Shown one piece after another: positions 1-5,068 of a stretch of 5,068 bases of DNA. A model generated the notes under the pieces. It was not told the DNA's origin and made no database searches. It was given only the letters and a program-made list of their open reading frames with translations. The stretch lies in contig JADLDZ010000195.1 in assembly GCA_020846375.1 (NCBI GenBank), positions 1-5,068 of the forward strand, given 5' to 3'. Within the stretch, counting starts at the first letter, position 1; the number at the start of each line of letters is the position of its first letter. The translations under genes and the position numbers were made by a program. The DNA comes from Nitrospirales bacterium. Its GTDB lineage: Bacteria > Nitrospirota > Thermodesulfovibrionia > Thermodesulfovibrionales > Dissulfurispiraceae.

Positions 1-2256
1 CTCCTTGATGAGCTTCCGCAATTGCTCAGCCCGGTACCGGCCCTTCTCGGGGTCGGTCTCGGGCAGGATAATGACGAACTCTTCTCCTCCGTACCGGCAG
101 GCATAGTCCTCTTCCCTGATATTCCTCTTCAGGAAGAAGCCCATTTCCCGGAGGAGCATATCGCCCGCCTTATGTCCATAGATGTCGTTGAAGGTCTTGA
201 AGTGGTCGATATCGAGCATGATGATTCCCAGCGTCTGCCCCTTCCGTGCCATGCGGTGCAACTCCCTTTCCAGCAGCTCGTCCATGGAGCGCCGGTTGCA
301 AAGGCCCGTGAGAGCATCATGGGTGGATTGCCGGAAGAGCGTCTCGCGCAGTCTGAAGTTCGCCAGTGATAACGCGATACTCTCAGCCACCGCCTCTACC
401 AGCCTCTCCATGGCTTTCTTTCTCTCCCGCATCCCTTCGTGCGAGCGGAGCCACTGCGCACCAAAACGTACATGCAACAGCCCCATGGTCTCTCCCTGGG
501 CGGCAAGGGGAACGCAGATATATTCCGCCTGGAGCGCGTCAGCCATATGCGGACAGATCATTCCCCTGTGAGAGCTGTCCACTGCGTAGACGCGGCCAAG
601 GCGCAATGCCCAGCACTCCTTCGCTTCCAGCGGCTCCTCGTGCACCCTTTCCTCTCCCCAGAGCACGACGGGCTCAAAGATATCCCTGGAGGGAGAGAAC
701 AGGTAGACGGCGCCCGATTCCCCGGGGAAAAGCTTCTGCAAGGAAGCACCGAGTACCGTACACGCCTCTTCGATGCTGACGCAGGCCTGCAGCATACTGA
801 CCATACCGCTCAGCACCTCTATCTCGCGATTGCGCTGCTCGAGCTCGCCGACATACTTCGACAGGCTCTCCTCGTTCCCCTTGCGCTCGGTGATGTCCCG
901 AAAGGCGACCACCGCGCCCACTACGGCGCCCCCCTCGATGATCGGTGCGCTGATATATTCGACGGCAAAACCCGTACCGTCCTTCCTCCAGAACATCTCA
1001 TCCTCACTCTGCCGGGCCGTACCCTCCTGCAGGCTTTTGGAAATCAGGCACTCTTCCTCAGGACAGGCGGATCCGTCAGCTTTCGTATGATGCACGAGCG
1101 CATGCATATTCAGCCCGATAAGCTCTTTTTCCGTATAGCCGAGCATGTCAGCGGCAGCACGGTTGATAAAGGTGCACCTCCCCTCCCGGTCCATTCCGAA
1201 GATCCCTTCACCGGCAGACTTCAGAATCAACTCGTAGGTGCGGCTGAGGCGCTCCAATTCCCGCACCGCCTTCTGCTTTTCAGTAACGTCGTGGAGCAGC
1301 CAGACCTCTCCCTCCTCCCCATACCGGTAGGAAGCCAGCTCAACATACCGGGTCTGCCCATCCTTCCGGGTGAGGGGGACCGTCCTCGTGCTCGGAAAAC
1401 CGGCGGCCCTGTCCTCTTCATAGCGACTGCGGACAACGTCGGCCCGCGCACCATAAAGGGAGGTGAACCACTGATCGAGGGTGGTGATTTCTGAACGGGT
1501 GTACCCCGTGATCTCTTCCGCTTCCTTGTTGAAAAAAACCAGATTCCCTTCCCGCTGCAGGGCGCCGGCAGGCAGATTTTCCACCATCATGGAGAGGCGC
1601 TTCTCGCTTTTTTTCAGGGCGTCTTCCGTCCGCCGCCTCTCGGAAATTTCACGATACAGCAGGTGGAGGATGCGGGAGAGGATCACAAAACTCATGAAAG
1701 TGCCGAGGGCCATGGCAGTGAATGCACCACGGCCCGCAGCCTCCATCTGCTTTCCGATACTCCTCAGGAATGATTTCTCCTGCCGGACCATAGTGGCCAC
1801 TACTGTTCTGATGGAATCCTCCAGTGCATTCCCCTCCTGCAATAACCTGCTCTGCACTCCGGAGTCGAAACCCATTTTCCGCTGATACTCGATTGCCTTC
1901 CTGAGATTGTCGAAACGCAGCTTGATAAGCCGGTCAAGGGTATCGAACCTCTTCTGCTGACCGGCATCATCCGCCATACCCATCCTGAGGTCCTGGATCT
2001 CCTTTTCGAGGATTTCCTTTCCATCATGATATGCGTCCAGATAGCCGGTGTCCTCCGTGATAATGTACTTGTTTTTCCCGCTTTCCGCGGCGTTGCTGTA
2101 GATCAATAGTGATTCGAGCCTTTCCACGGTATCGGAAACACGGGTGCGCATCTTGCCGAGAGTAATGAGGCGTGCCATATTCATGTAAGAGAACACCGTA
2201 ACGATGATGAAGATCGACAATGCAATGCCGCCCCCTATGGAAACCACCTTCTTCAA
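1..2256 (-). CDS. Membrane diguanylate cyclase, CHASE3-PAS-PAS-GAF-GGDEF (3' end outside window)
   Basis: Predicted to make cyclic di-GMP from two GTP at the inner membrane in response to a signal. 752 codons are visible with no stop; the frame runs off at position 1, probably lacking the last 45 or so residues of GGDEF. TM1 is about residues 4-24 and TM2 about 178-200. Between them lies a helical domain (about 37-170) whose pattern (AAESGKNKYIIT, then DAYHDGKEIL) fits CHASE3. PAS1 is about 217-330. PAS2 is about 338-460, ending FRDITERK. A GAF domain (about 480-635) carries ECWALRLGR and a later C-P-H. GGDEF starts near 640 (HDALTGLCNRR), with D682-I-D684, active site GGEEF at 723-727 and inhibitory-site RxxD at R714-D717, spaced as in PleD-type enzymes. 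The TTG start is chosen because TGA lies directly before it in frame and GGGAGG sits 5 nt upstream; GTG at codon 4 is a weaker alternative. The enzymatic call is firm; the ligand is unknown. Confidence 0.93.
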   Translation of the reverse strand, partial: MKKVVSIGGGIALSIFIIVTVFSYMNMARLITLGKMRTRVSDTVERLESLLIYSNAAESGKNKYIITEDTGYLDAYHDGKEILEKEIQDLRMGMADDAGQQKRFDTLDRLIKLRFDNLRKAIEYQRKMGFDSGVQSRLLQEGNALEDSIRTVVATMVRQEKSFLRSIGKQMEAAGRGAFTAMALGTFMSFVILSRILHLLYREISERRRTEDALKKSEKRLSMMVENLPAGALQREGNLVFFNKEAEEITGYTRSEITTLDQWFTSLYGARADVVRSRYEEDRAAGFPSTRTVPLTRKDGQTRYVELASYRYGEEGEVWLLHDVTEKQKAVRELERLSRTYELILKSAGEGIFGMDREGRCTFINRAAADMLGYTEKELIGLNMHALVHHTKADGSACPEEECLISKSLQEGTARQSEDEMFWRKDGTGFAVEYISAPIIEGGAVVGAVVAFRDITERKGNEESLSKYVGELEQRNREIEVLSGMVSMLQACVSIEEACTVLGASLQKLFPGESGAVYLFSPSRDIFEPVVLWGEERVHEEPLEAKECWALRLGRVYAVDSSHRGMICPHMADALQAEYICVPLAAQGETMGLLHVRFGAQWLRSHEGMRERKKAMERLVEAVAESIALSLANFRLRETLFRQSTHDALTGLCNRRSMDELLERELHRMARKGQTLGIIMLDIDHFKTFNDIYGHKAGDMLLREMGFFLKRNIREEDYACRYGGEEFVIILPETDPEKGRYRAEQLRKLIKE

Positions 2257-2260
2257 TCAG

Positions 2261-2267
2261 ACCTCCC
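2261..2267 (-). promoter_or_regulatory. Ribosome-binding site fixing the TTG start of the diguanylate cyclase
   Basis: GGGAGGT on the minus strand ends 5 nt before TTG at 2256-2254. The codon just before that TTG is TGA in the same frame, so the gene cannot begin further upstream. The next in-frame candidate, GTG at 2247-2245, would sit 14 nt from this site. Confidence 0.7.
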
Positions 2268-2304
2268 GGCCCTTCCCCTGCCCCTTTCCCTTTTAAAACA
2301 AGAG

Positions 2305-2368
2305 AAAAAGGCGGCTCTCTATCTAACTCTTACCGCTACGCAGGGAATATGTCAAGTAAGGGCCGCCT
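2305..2368 (-). terminator. Candidate nested hairpin with T-tract: terminator or leader attenuator
   Basis: On the minus strand AGGCGGC (2368-2362) pairs with GCCGCCT (2315-2309), and TTTTT follows at 2309-2305. Inside, CTTAC and GTAAG form a second stem. The 46-nt distance between the outer arms is long for a simple intrinsic terminator. It could end the selenoprotein-PBP transcript. If transcription starts at the TATAAT at 2390-2385, it would instead lie in the cyclase leader and act as an attenuator. Folding is by eye only. Confidence 0.35.
2327..2355 (-). promoter_or_regulatory. Candidate promoter for the diguanylate cyclase gene (TTGACA, 17 nt, TAAGAG)
   Basis: A perfect TTGACA -35 box (2355-2350) is followed after 17 nt by TAAGAG (2332-2327), only 3 of 6 matches to the -10 consensus. 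It would start transcription near 2320, about 65 nt before the TTG. It overlaps the nested inverted repeat, so promoter and hairpin readings compete. Confidence 0.33.
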
Positions 2369-2384
2369 CTGCTCAGGGGAGAGC

Positions 2385-2390
2385 ATTATA
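2385..2390 (-). promoter_or_regulatory. Candidate -10 box TATAAT upstream of the diguanylate cyclase gene
   Basis: A perfect TATAAT lies on the minus strand, but no convincing -35 box sits 16-18 nt upstream (AATCAT at 17 nt). Transcription from here would give a leader of about 120 nt that includes the nested hairpin. A perfect hexamer in a relatively AT-rich stretch can arise by chance. Confidence 0.25.
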
Positions 2391-2571
2391 AAAGGAAGGA
2401 AAAAACGATGATTGAATACTTACGGAAAAAACCCGTATTGCTGCGGTGAGGGAAGCGGGCCCGCAAAGGAGTGTGGTCAGTCCACGCCTTATCGGAAACA
2501 CCACAAGAGGAGAACTCGGAAAAGCGGAAGAAGATGTGCTGAAGAAAAAAGCTCTGCGGAATGATTCCTCC

Positions 2572-4371
2572 TCACCCGCTCCTTTTCTCCCGGTGGGAAG
2601 GAGTACTATCCGCCTTCTTCATGAAATCGACCCAGAGGGGAAGCGCAGCGCTGGAACCCGATTCACCCGGCCCTATCGCTGTATGGTCATCCCTGCCCAC
2701 CCATACCCCCACTGCCAGCCGGTCGTCAAACCCCACAAACCATGCATCGGAATAGTCGTCAGTGGTCCCGGTTTTGCCGTATACTTTCCGGTTCACCGCA
2801 AGGGCCCTTCCGCCGGTCCCCGACTCCACCACGGCGCGCAGGAGGACCTTTATCTTGTCCACCAGCTCCGGAGAGAGCACTTCATGGGAGAGAGGGGAAA
2901 TACGCTCCACCACGTTTCCCCTCCGGTCGGTAATTGTCGTATAGGAATGGGGAGTAATCCGCCTGCCCGTTGCGAAAACGATATAGGAGGCGGTCAGGTC
3001 GAGGAGAGTCACGTCGCAGGCGCCAAGGGCCAGGGAGGGACGAGGCGGGAGGTCGGCCCTGATGCCGAACCGGACCGCAGTGTCACGGACCTTTTCAAAA
3101 CCGATATCCTGTGCGAGCCGTACTGTTGCAGCATTGAGGGAGAGAGAAATCGCCGTTTTCAGGGATACGTATCCGTAGTATTCCCAGTTGGAGTTCCTGG
3201 GAGTCCAGAGACCTCCCTTCTCAGGGTCGGGGATAGCGACAGGGCTATCAAGGACACGGTCGTCGTACGACATCCCCTCCTCGAGTGCAGTCATATACAC
3301 AAAGGGTTTGAATGCGGACCCGGGCTGCCGCATCGCCATGGTAGCCCGGTTGAACTGCGACGCACCGAAGTCGGTCCCCCCCACCATCGCCCTGATCGCA
3401 CCCGTTTTCAGATCAAGGGCCACCAGGGCCGCCTGCACCCCCTTCCCCGCCCGCATCTCTATTTCCCGCACTCCCCTGCTCACCACACTTTCGGCCTGCT
3501 GCTGCATCTCCTGATCGATGGTGGAGGAGAGATGAAAGCCGCCGGTATAGAGGGCGTCTCCATACACCCTCTCCAGGCCCTGCCTGAGATGCCCGATGAA
3601 ATAGGGGGCGCCGAACCTGCGCTGGAAGTATGTCTTTTTCGGGAGAGGCGCCGACAGGGGCTCGCGGTACTCATCAGGAGAAATAAAACCCATGGAAAGC
3701 ATTTCACCCAGGACCACCTGCCTGCGGGCCTCCGCCCGCCGGGGGTCCCTGAGAGGGGAGTAATTGTTGGGCGCTTTCTGCAGTGCGGCAAGGAGCGCCG
3801 CTTCGGCTATGGAGAGCTCCCCTGAAGTCTTGTCGAAATAGGTCCGGGCAGCGGCCTCGATGCCGTATGTCCTTTCGCCGAAGAAAGCGAAGTTGAGATA
3901 CATCTCCAGGATCTCGTCTTTCGTGTAATGCCATTCCAGCTGGGCCGTGACCACCATTTCCCTCAGCTTCCTCGAAAAATTCCTTTCCGGCTCTTCGAGG
4001 ATCATCTTGGCAAGCTGCTGGGTAATGGTGCTCCCCCCCTCCACGATGGCCCGCCTCGAAATGTTCCTGCTCAGAGCACGGATGATTCCTTTCACGTCGA
4101 AGCCGTGGTGGGAATAGAATCTGCGGTCTTCGATCGCGATAAAAGCCTGTCGTACCGGGCCGGGTATCTCCTGGAGGGGGATGAAATAGCGGCGCTCGCG
4201 GTAGAACTCGGCAAGGGGCCTCCCGTCGTCGGATGACACCAGGACCGCATAATCACGGGAATCGATGGCAGGACGCTGCGAGACGGCATACAGCAGGATT
4301 CCGGCAAGCGCCAGTGCGCACAGGGAGAAGAGAGCGGCATATGATTTGCGCAGGGACACACCACGCCTCAT
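2572..4371 (-). CDS. Class A penicillin-binding protein (PBP1A family), bifunctional peptidoglycan synthase
   Basis: Polymerises lipid II into glycan strands and cross-links the stem peptides on the outer face of the cytoplasmic membrane. The 599-residue protein has a short basic N-terminus and one membrane anchor (about 10-31). The GT51 transglycosylase domain follows, with catalytic Glu81 in AIEDRRFYSHHG, EGGSTITQQLAKM at 111-123, and RKLRE with Glu138 leading into ILEMYLN. The transpeptidase domain has all three penicillin-binding motifs: S352-A-F-K355 (nucleophile Ser352), S411-L-N413 and K533-T-G535. The protein is compact compared with E. coli PBP1a (about 850 residues), with little room for an inserted OB-type domain; it is related to the mrcA/ponA group, but a specific symbol is not justified. 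Its ATG overlaps the stop of the upstream selenoprotein gene (ATGA) and has only a weak purine stretch before it, so translation is probably coupled. No obvious terminator directly follows the TGA. Confidence 0.97.
   Translation of the reverse strand: MRRGVSLRKSYAALFSLCALALAGILLYAVSQRPAIDSRDYAVLVSSDDGRPLAEFYRERRYFIPLQEIPGPVRQAFIAIEDRRFYSHHGFDVKGIIRALSRNISRRAIVEGGSTITQQLAKMILEEPERNFSRKLREMVVTAQLEWHYTKDEILEMYLNFAFFGERTYGIEAAARTYFDKTSGELSIAEAALLAALQKAPNNYSPLRDPRRAEARRQVVLGEMLSMGFISPDEYREPLSAPLPKKTYFQRRFGAPYFIGHLRQGLERVYGDALYTGGFHLSSTIDQEMQQQAESVVSRGVREIEMRAGKGVQAALVALDLKTGAIRAMVGGTDFGASQFNRATMAMRQPGSAFKPFVYMTALEEGMSYDDRVLDSPVAIPDPEKGGLWTPRNSNWEYYGYVSLKTAISLSLNAATVRLAQDIGFEKVRDTAVRFGIRADLPPRPSLALGACDVTLLDLTASYIVFATGRRITPHSYTTITDRRGNVVERISPLSHEVLSPELVDKIKVLLRAVVESGTGGRALAVNRKVYGKTGTTDDYSDAWFVGFDDRLAVGVWVGRDDHTAIGPGESGSSAALPLWVDFMKKADSTPSHREKRSG
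4368..4371 (-). other. ATGA start/stop overlap joining selenoprotein and PBP genes
   Basis: The PBP start ATG (4371-4369) and the selenoprotein stop TGA (4370-4368) share two bases. No strong Shine-Dalgarno sequence precedes this ATG; the nearest purine-rich stretch is GAGAA next to it. Such overlaps usually mark operons in which ribosomes finishing the first gene restart on the second. Confidence 0.85.
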
Positions 4372-4955
4372 TTCTCAGAGCGCAAGCTCCCGTAGGGCTC
4401 CGAACGCCGCGTCCATTCGCTCTGCGGATATTTCTGCAGAAGGGTATCGTATATCTTTCGCAGGGCGGAGGCATCATGGGCCATCTTGTACCCTGCTACG
4501 CCGCGGTAGAATACCGCTTCGGGAGCGACTCCCGCTGCAGGATGACATTCGATCAGACCGGTAAAGACTTCGATAGCTTTTTTGAAGTGGCCGGTATCGA
4601 AGAGGATCTTTCCCCTCCCGAAATCCAGGTGTGCCATCAAATCGTCCACGGGAACATACCCCACGATCCGGTGATGCTCTTTCCCGTATCGGTCGTGCAC
4701 GAGAAGCGTCGGGGTCCACTTGATGCCGAACTTCTCCATCACTTCGGTGGGTTTGTCGAAAAAACATTGGGTTTTGACAGGGATAAAGTGCTCCTGTAAA
4801 AAATTCTGCACCATCTGATCTGAATACGGACCCGTATTCATCGCGGCGCAGCCCGTTCACCCTTCGAACCAGAAATCCTGGTAAACCGGTTTTCCTTCCC
4901 GCACCGCCCGTTTCACCGCTGCATCGAACTCCCTCTCCCACTGAATTTCAGCCAT
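4368..4955 (-). CDS. Thioredoxin-fold selenoprotein with Sec-x-x-Cys active site and helical C-terminal tail
   Basis: Probably a cytoplasmic thiol/selenol oxidoreductase; its substrate is unknown. It is 195 residues long if TGA at codon 33 is read as selenocysteine. The N-terminal part, WEREFDAAVKRAVREGKPV then DFWFEG, is the usual lead-in to a thioredoxin active site, and Sec33-T-G-C36 sits where CxxC is expected. The fold continues through FIPVKTQC (52-64 region) and the cis-proline motif WTPTLL (Pro82), to the HHRIVGY strand (94-100). Residues about 112-195 look like a TPR-type helical tail (APEAVFYRGVAGYK, then KYPQSEW). No signal peptide or membrane segment is seen. Further cysteines are C64 and C137. 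The ATG at 4955 has GGGAGG 9 nt upstream. A start at 4841 would remove the active site and the first strand. Alternatives are a sequencing error or Cys-to-stop mutation (TGC/TGT to TGA), which the SECIS-like hairpin argues against. The gene leads a probable operon with the PBP. Confidence 0.88.
4821..4840 (-). promoter_or_regulatory. Bacterial SECIS-like hairpin downstream of the Sec codon
   Basis: The minus strand reads TGAATACG-GGTC-CGTATTCA, a perfect 8-bp stem with a GGUC loop. The first loop G lies 24 nt after the UGA, within the range of about 16-37 nt that I recall for bacterial SECIS elements. The loop GGUC also matches the apical GGUC of the E. coli fdhF element, which SelB recognises. 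I do not see the bulged U described for fdhF in the upper stem; many bacterial elements vary there. The hairpin lies inside the coding sequence (about codons 39-46), as bacterial elements do. Confidence 0.78.
4857..4859 (-). other. In-frame TGA predicted to encode selenocysteine (Sec33)
   Basis: Protein-like, thioredoxin-consistent sequence continues in one frame on both sides of this TGA, so no frameshift is needed. The codon falls at the nucleophilic first position of the CxxC motif, the classic Cys/Sec exchange site. The other two genes have no internal TGA, encode Trp as TGG, and the PBP and this gene both end with TGA, which argues against a general change of the genetic code. Confidence 0.88.
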
Positions 4956-4962
4956 TGCAGAA

Positions 4963-4970
4963 CACCTCCC
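4963..4970 (-). promoter_or_regulatory. Ribosome-binding site of the selenoprotein gene
   Basis: GGGAGGTG on the minus strand, with its GGGAGG core ending 9 nt before ATG at 4955. It is the strongest Shine-Dalgarno match near this gene and supports 4955, not 4841, as the start. The ATG at 4841 has no comparable site. Confidence 0.75.
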
Positions 4971-4989
4971 CTTCTCTCTGTTTTCTTCA

Positions 4990-5018
4990 TTTTTACCACG
5001 AAAAAAGCGGAGAGTCAA
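4990..5018 (-). promoter_or_regulatory. Candidate sigma70-type promoter of the selenoprotein-PBP operon
   Basis: TTGACT (5018-5013, 5 of 6 matches to the -35 consensus) is followed after exactly 17 nt by TAAAAA (4995-4990, 4 of 6 matches to -10). The predicted start near 4983 would leave a leader of about 28 nt containing the ribosome-binding site. The remaining upstream bases (5019-5068) hold a run of eight A residues on the minus strand and no gene I can support. Confidence 0.55.
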
Positions 5019-5068
5019 CGGTGCGGGTTGTCATTCCCCCTTTTTTTTCGGTAAACTTTCTCATAGAA

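Larger units (their letters stand above)
2257..2571 (-). other. 315-bp intergenic gap between PBP and diguanylate cyclase genes
   Basis: I see no supportable gene on either strand. The PBP frame stays open for about 58 codons past its TGA, but this looks like chance. The gap holds a nested inverted repeat ending in a T-tract (2305-2368) and two promoter-like sequences facing the cyclase gene (listed separately). It also has a small hairpin at 2421-2437 (TACGG/CCGTA), another at 2473-2485 (GTGG/CCAC) and the palindrome GCGGGCCCGC at 2455-2464. I do not recognise a known riboswitch; the sequence does not resemble the c-di-GMP-I (GEMM) consensus as I remember it. Confidence 0.6.

Noticed and set aside
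439..1494. A plus-strand open frame (351 codons) opposite the diguanylate cyclase
   Set aside because: It is antisense to the PAS and GAF coding region, has no ribosome-binding site that I can see and no recognisable domain.
2455..2464. Perfect palindrome GCGGGCCCGC as an operator site
   Set aside because: It is short, GC-rich and has no second copy or promoter overlap, so chance is a sufficient explanation.
2398..2574. Readthrough of the PBP stop TGA as a second Sec codon, since about 58 codons remain open downstream
   Set aside because: The PBP is already complete, the extension resembles no domain, no cysteine motif surrounds the TGA and I see no GG-loop hairpin at suitable spacing.
2446..3825. 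A long plus-strand open frame (459 codons) opposite the PBP gene
   Set aside because: It lies antisense to a PBP gene with every catalytic motif. Its translation is rich in Pro, Arg, His and Gly, shows no recognisable domain, and reflects the GC-rich codon pattern of the real gene.
4474..4941. An open frame in a different minus-strand frame (155 codons) across the selenoprotein gene
   Set aside because: Its translation is low-complexity Arg/Gly/Ser-rich. The frame containing the TGA gives the coherent thioredoxin sequence on both sides, so neither a frameshift nor this alternative frame is needed.
5022..5049. A plus-strand C-rich then eight-T run that resembles a terminator
   Set aside because: Only a 3-bp GGG/CCC hairpin precedes the T-run and no plus-strand gene ends there.
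4993..5064. A 23-residue minus-strand ORF upstream of the selenoprotein gene, possibly a leader peptide
   Set aside because: It has no good ribosome-binding site, overlaps the best promoter candidate so would not be on that transcript, and has no telling composition.

Overview
The window holds three genes, all on the minus strand, so transcription runs from high to low coordinates. In that order they are a thioredoxin-fold selenoprotein (4955-4368), a compact class A penicillin-binding protein (4371-2572) and a membrane-anchored diguanylate cyclase cut off by the window edge (2256-1). The DNA is moderately GC-rich and carries long antisense shadow frames. A class A PBP, a large PAS/GAF/GGDEF sensor and selenocysteine use together suggest a Gram-negative, probably anaerobic or microaerobic bacterium, for example of the Desulfobacterota or Nitrospirota. 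This placement is inference from gene content and is weak.

The main discovery is at the right end. Conventional ORF calling starts the thioredoxin-like gene at the ATG at 4841 and loses its active site. Reading upstream in the same frame gives 32 more codons, then an in-frame TGA at 4859-4857, then T-G-C. The frame begins at an ATG at 4955 with a strong ribosome-binding site and a good sigma70-like promoter. The TGA occupies the first cysteine position of the thioredoxin CxxC motif, giving Sec33-Thr-Gly-Cys36. It is followed 24 nt later by an 8-bp perfect hairpin capped by GGUC, the layout expected of a bacterial SECIS element. No other internal TGA occurs in about 1,350 further codons and tryptophan is encoded by TGG, so a wholesale TGA reassignment is unlikely.

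The selenoprotein's stop codon overlaps the PBP start (ATGA, 4371-4368), so the two genes very probably form an operon with coupled translation. Synthesis of this cell-wall synthase may therefore depend partly on UGA decoding upstream. The PBP has one N-terminal membrane anchor, a complete GT51 transglycosylase domain and a complete transpeptidase domain.

A 315-bp gene-free gap (2571-2257) separates the PBP from the cyclase gene. It contains a nested inverted repeat ending in a T-tract and two promoter-like sequences, and may work as a terminator, an attenuated leader or both. The cyclase has the layout TM-CHASE3-TM-PAS-PAS-GAF-GGDEF, with an intact GGEEF active site and an intact RxxD inhibitory site. 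It starts at a TTG placed directly after an in-frame TGA.
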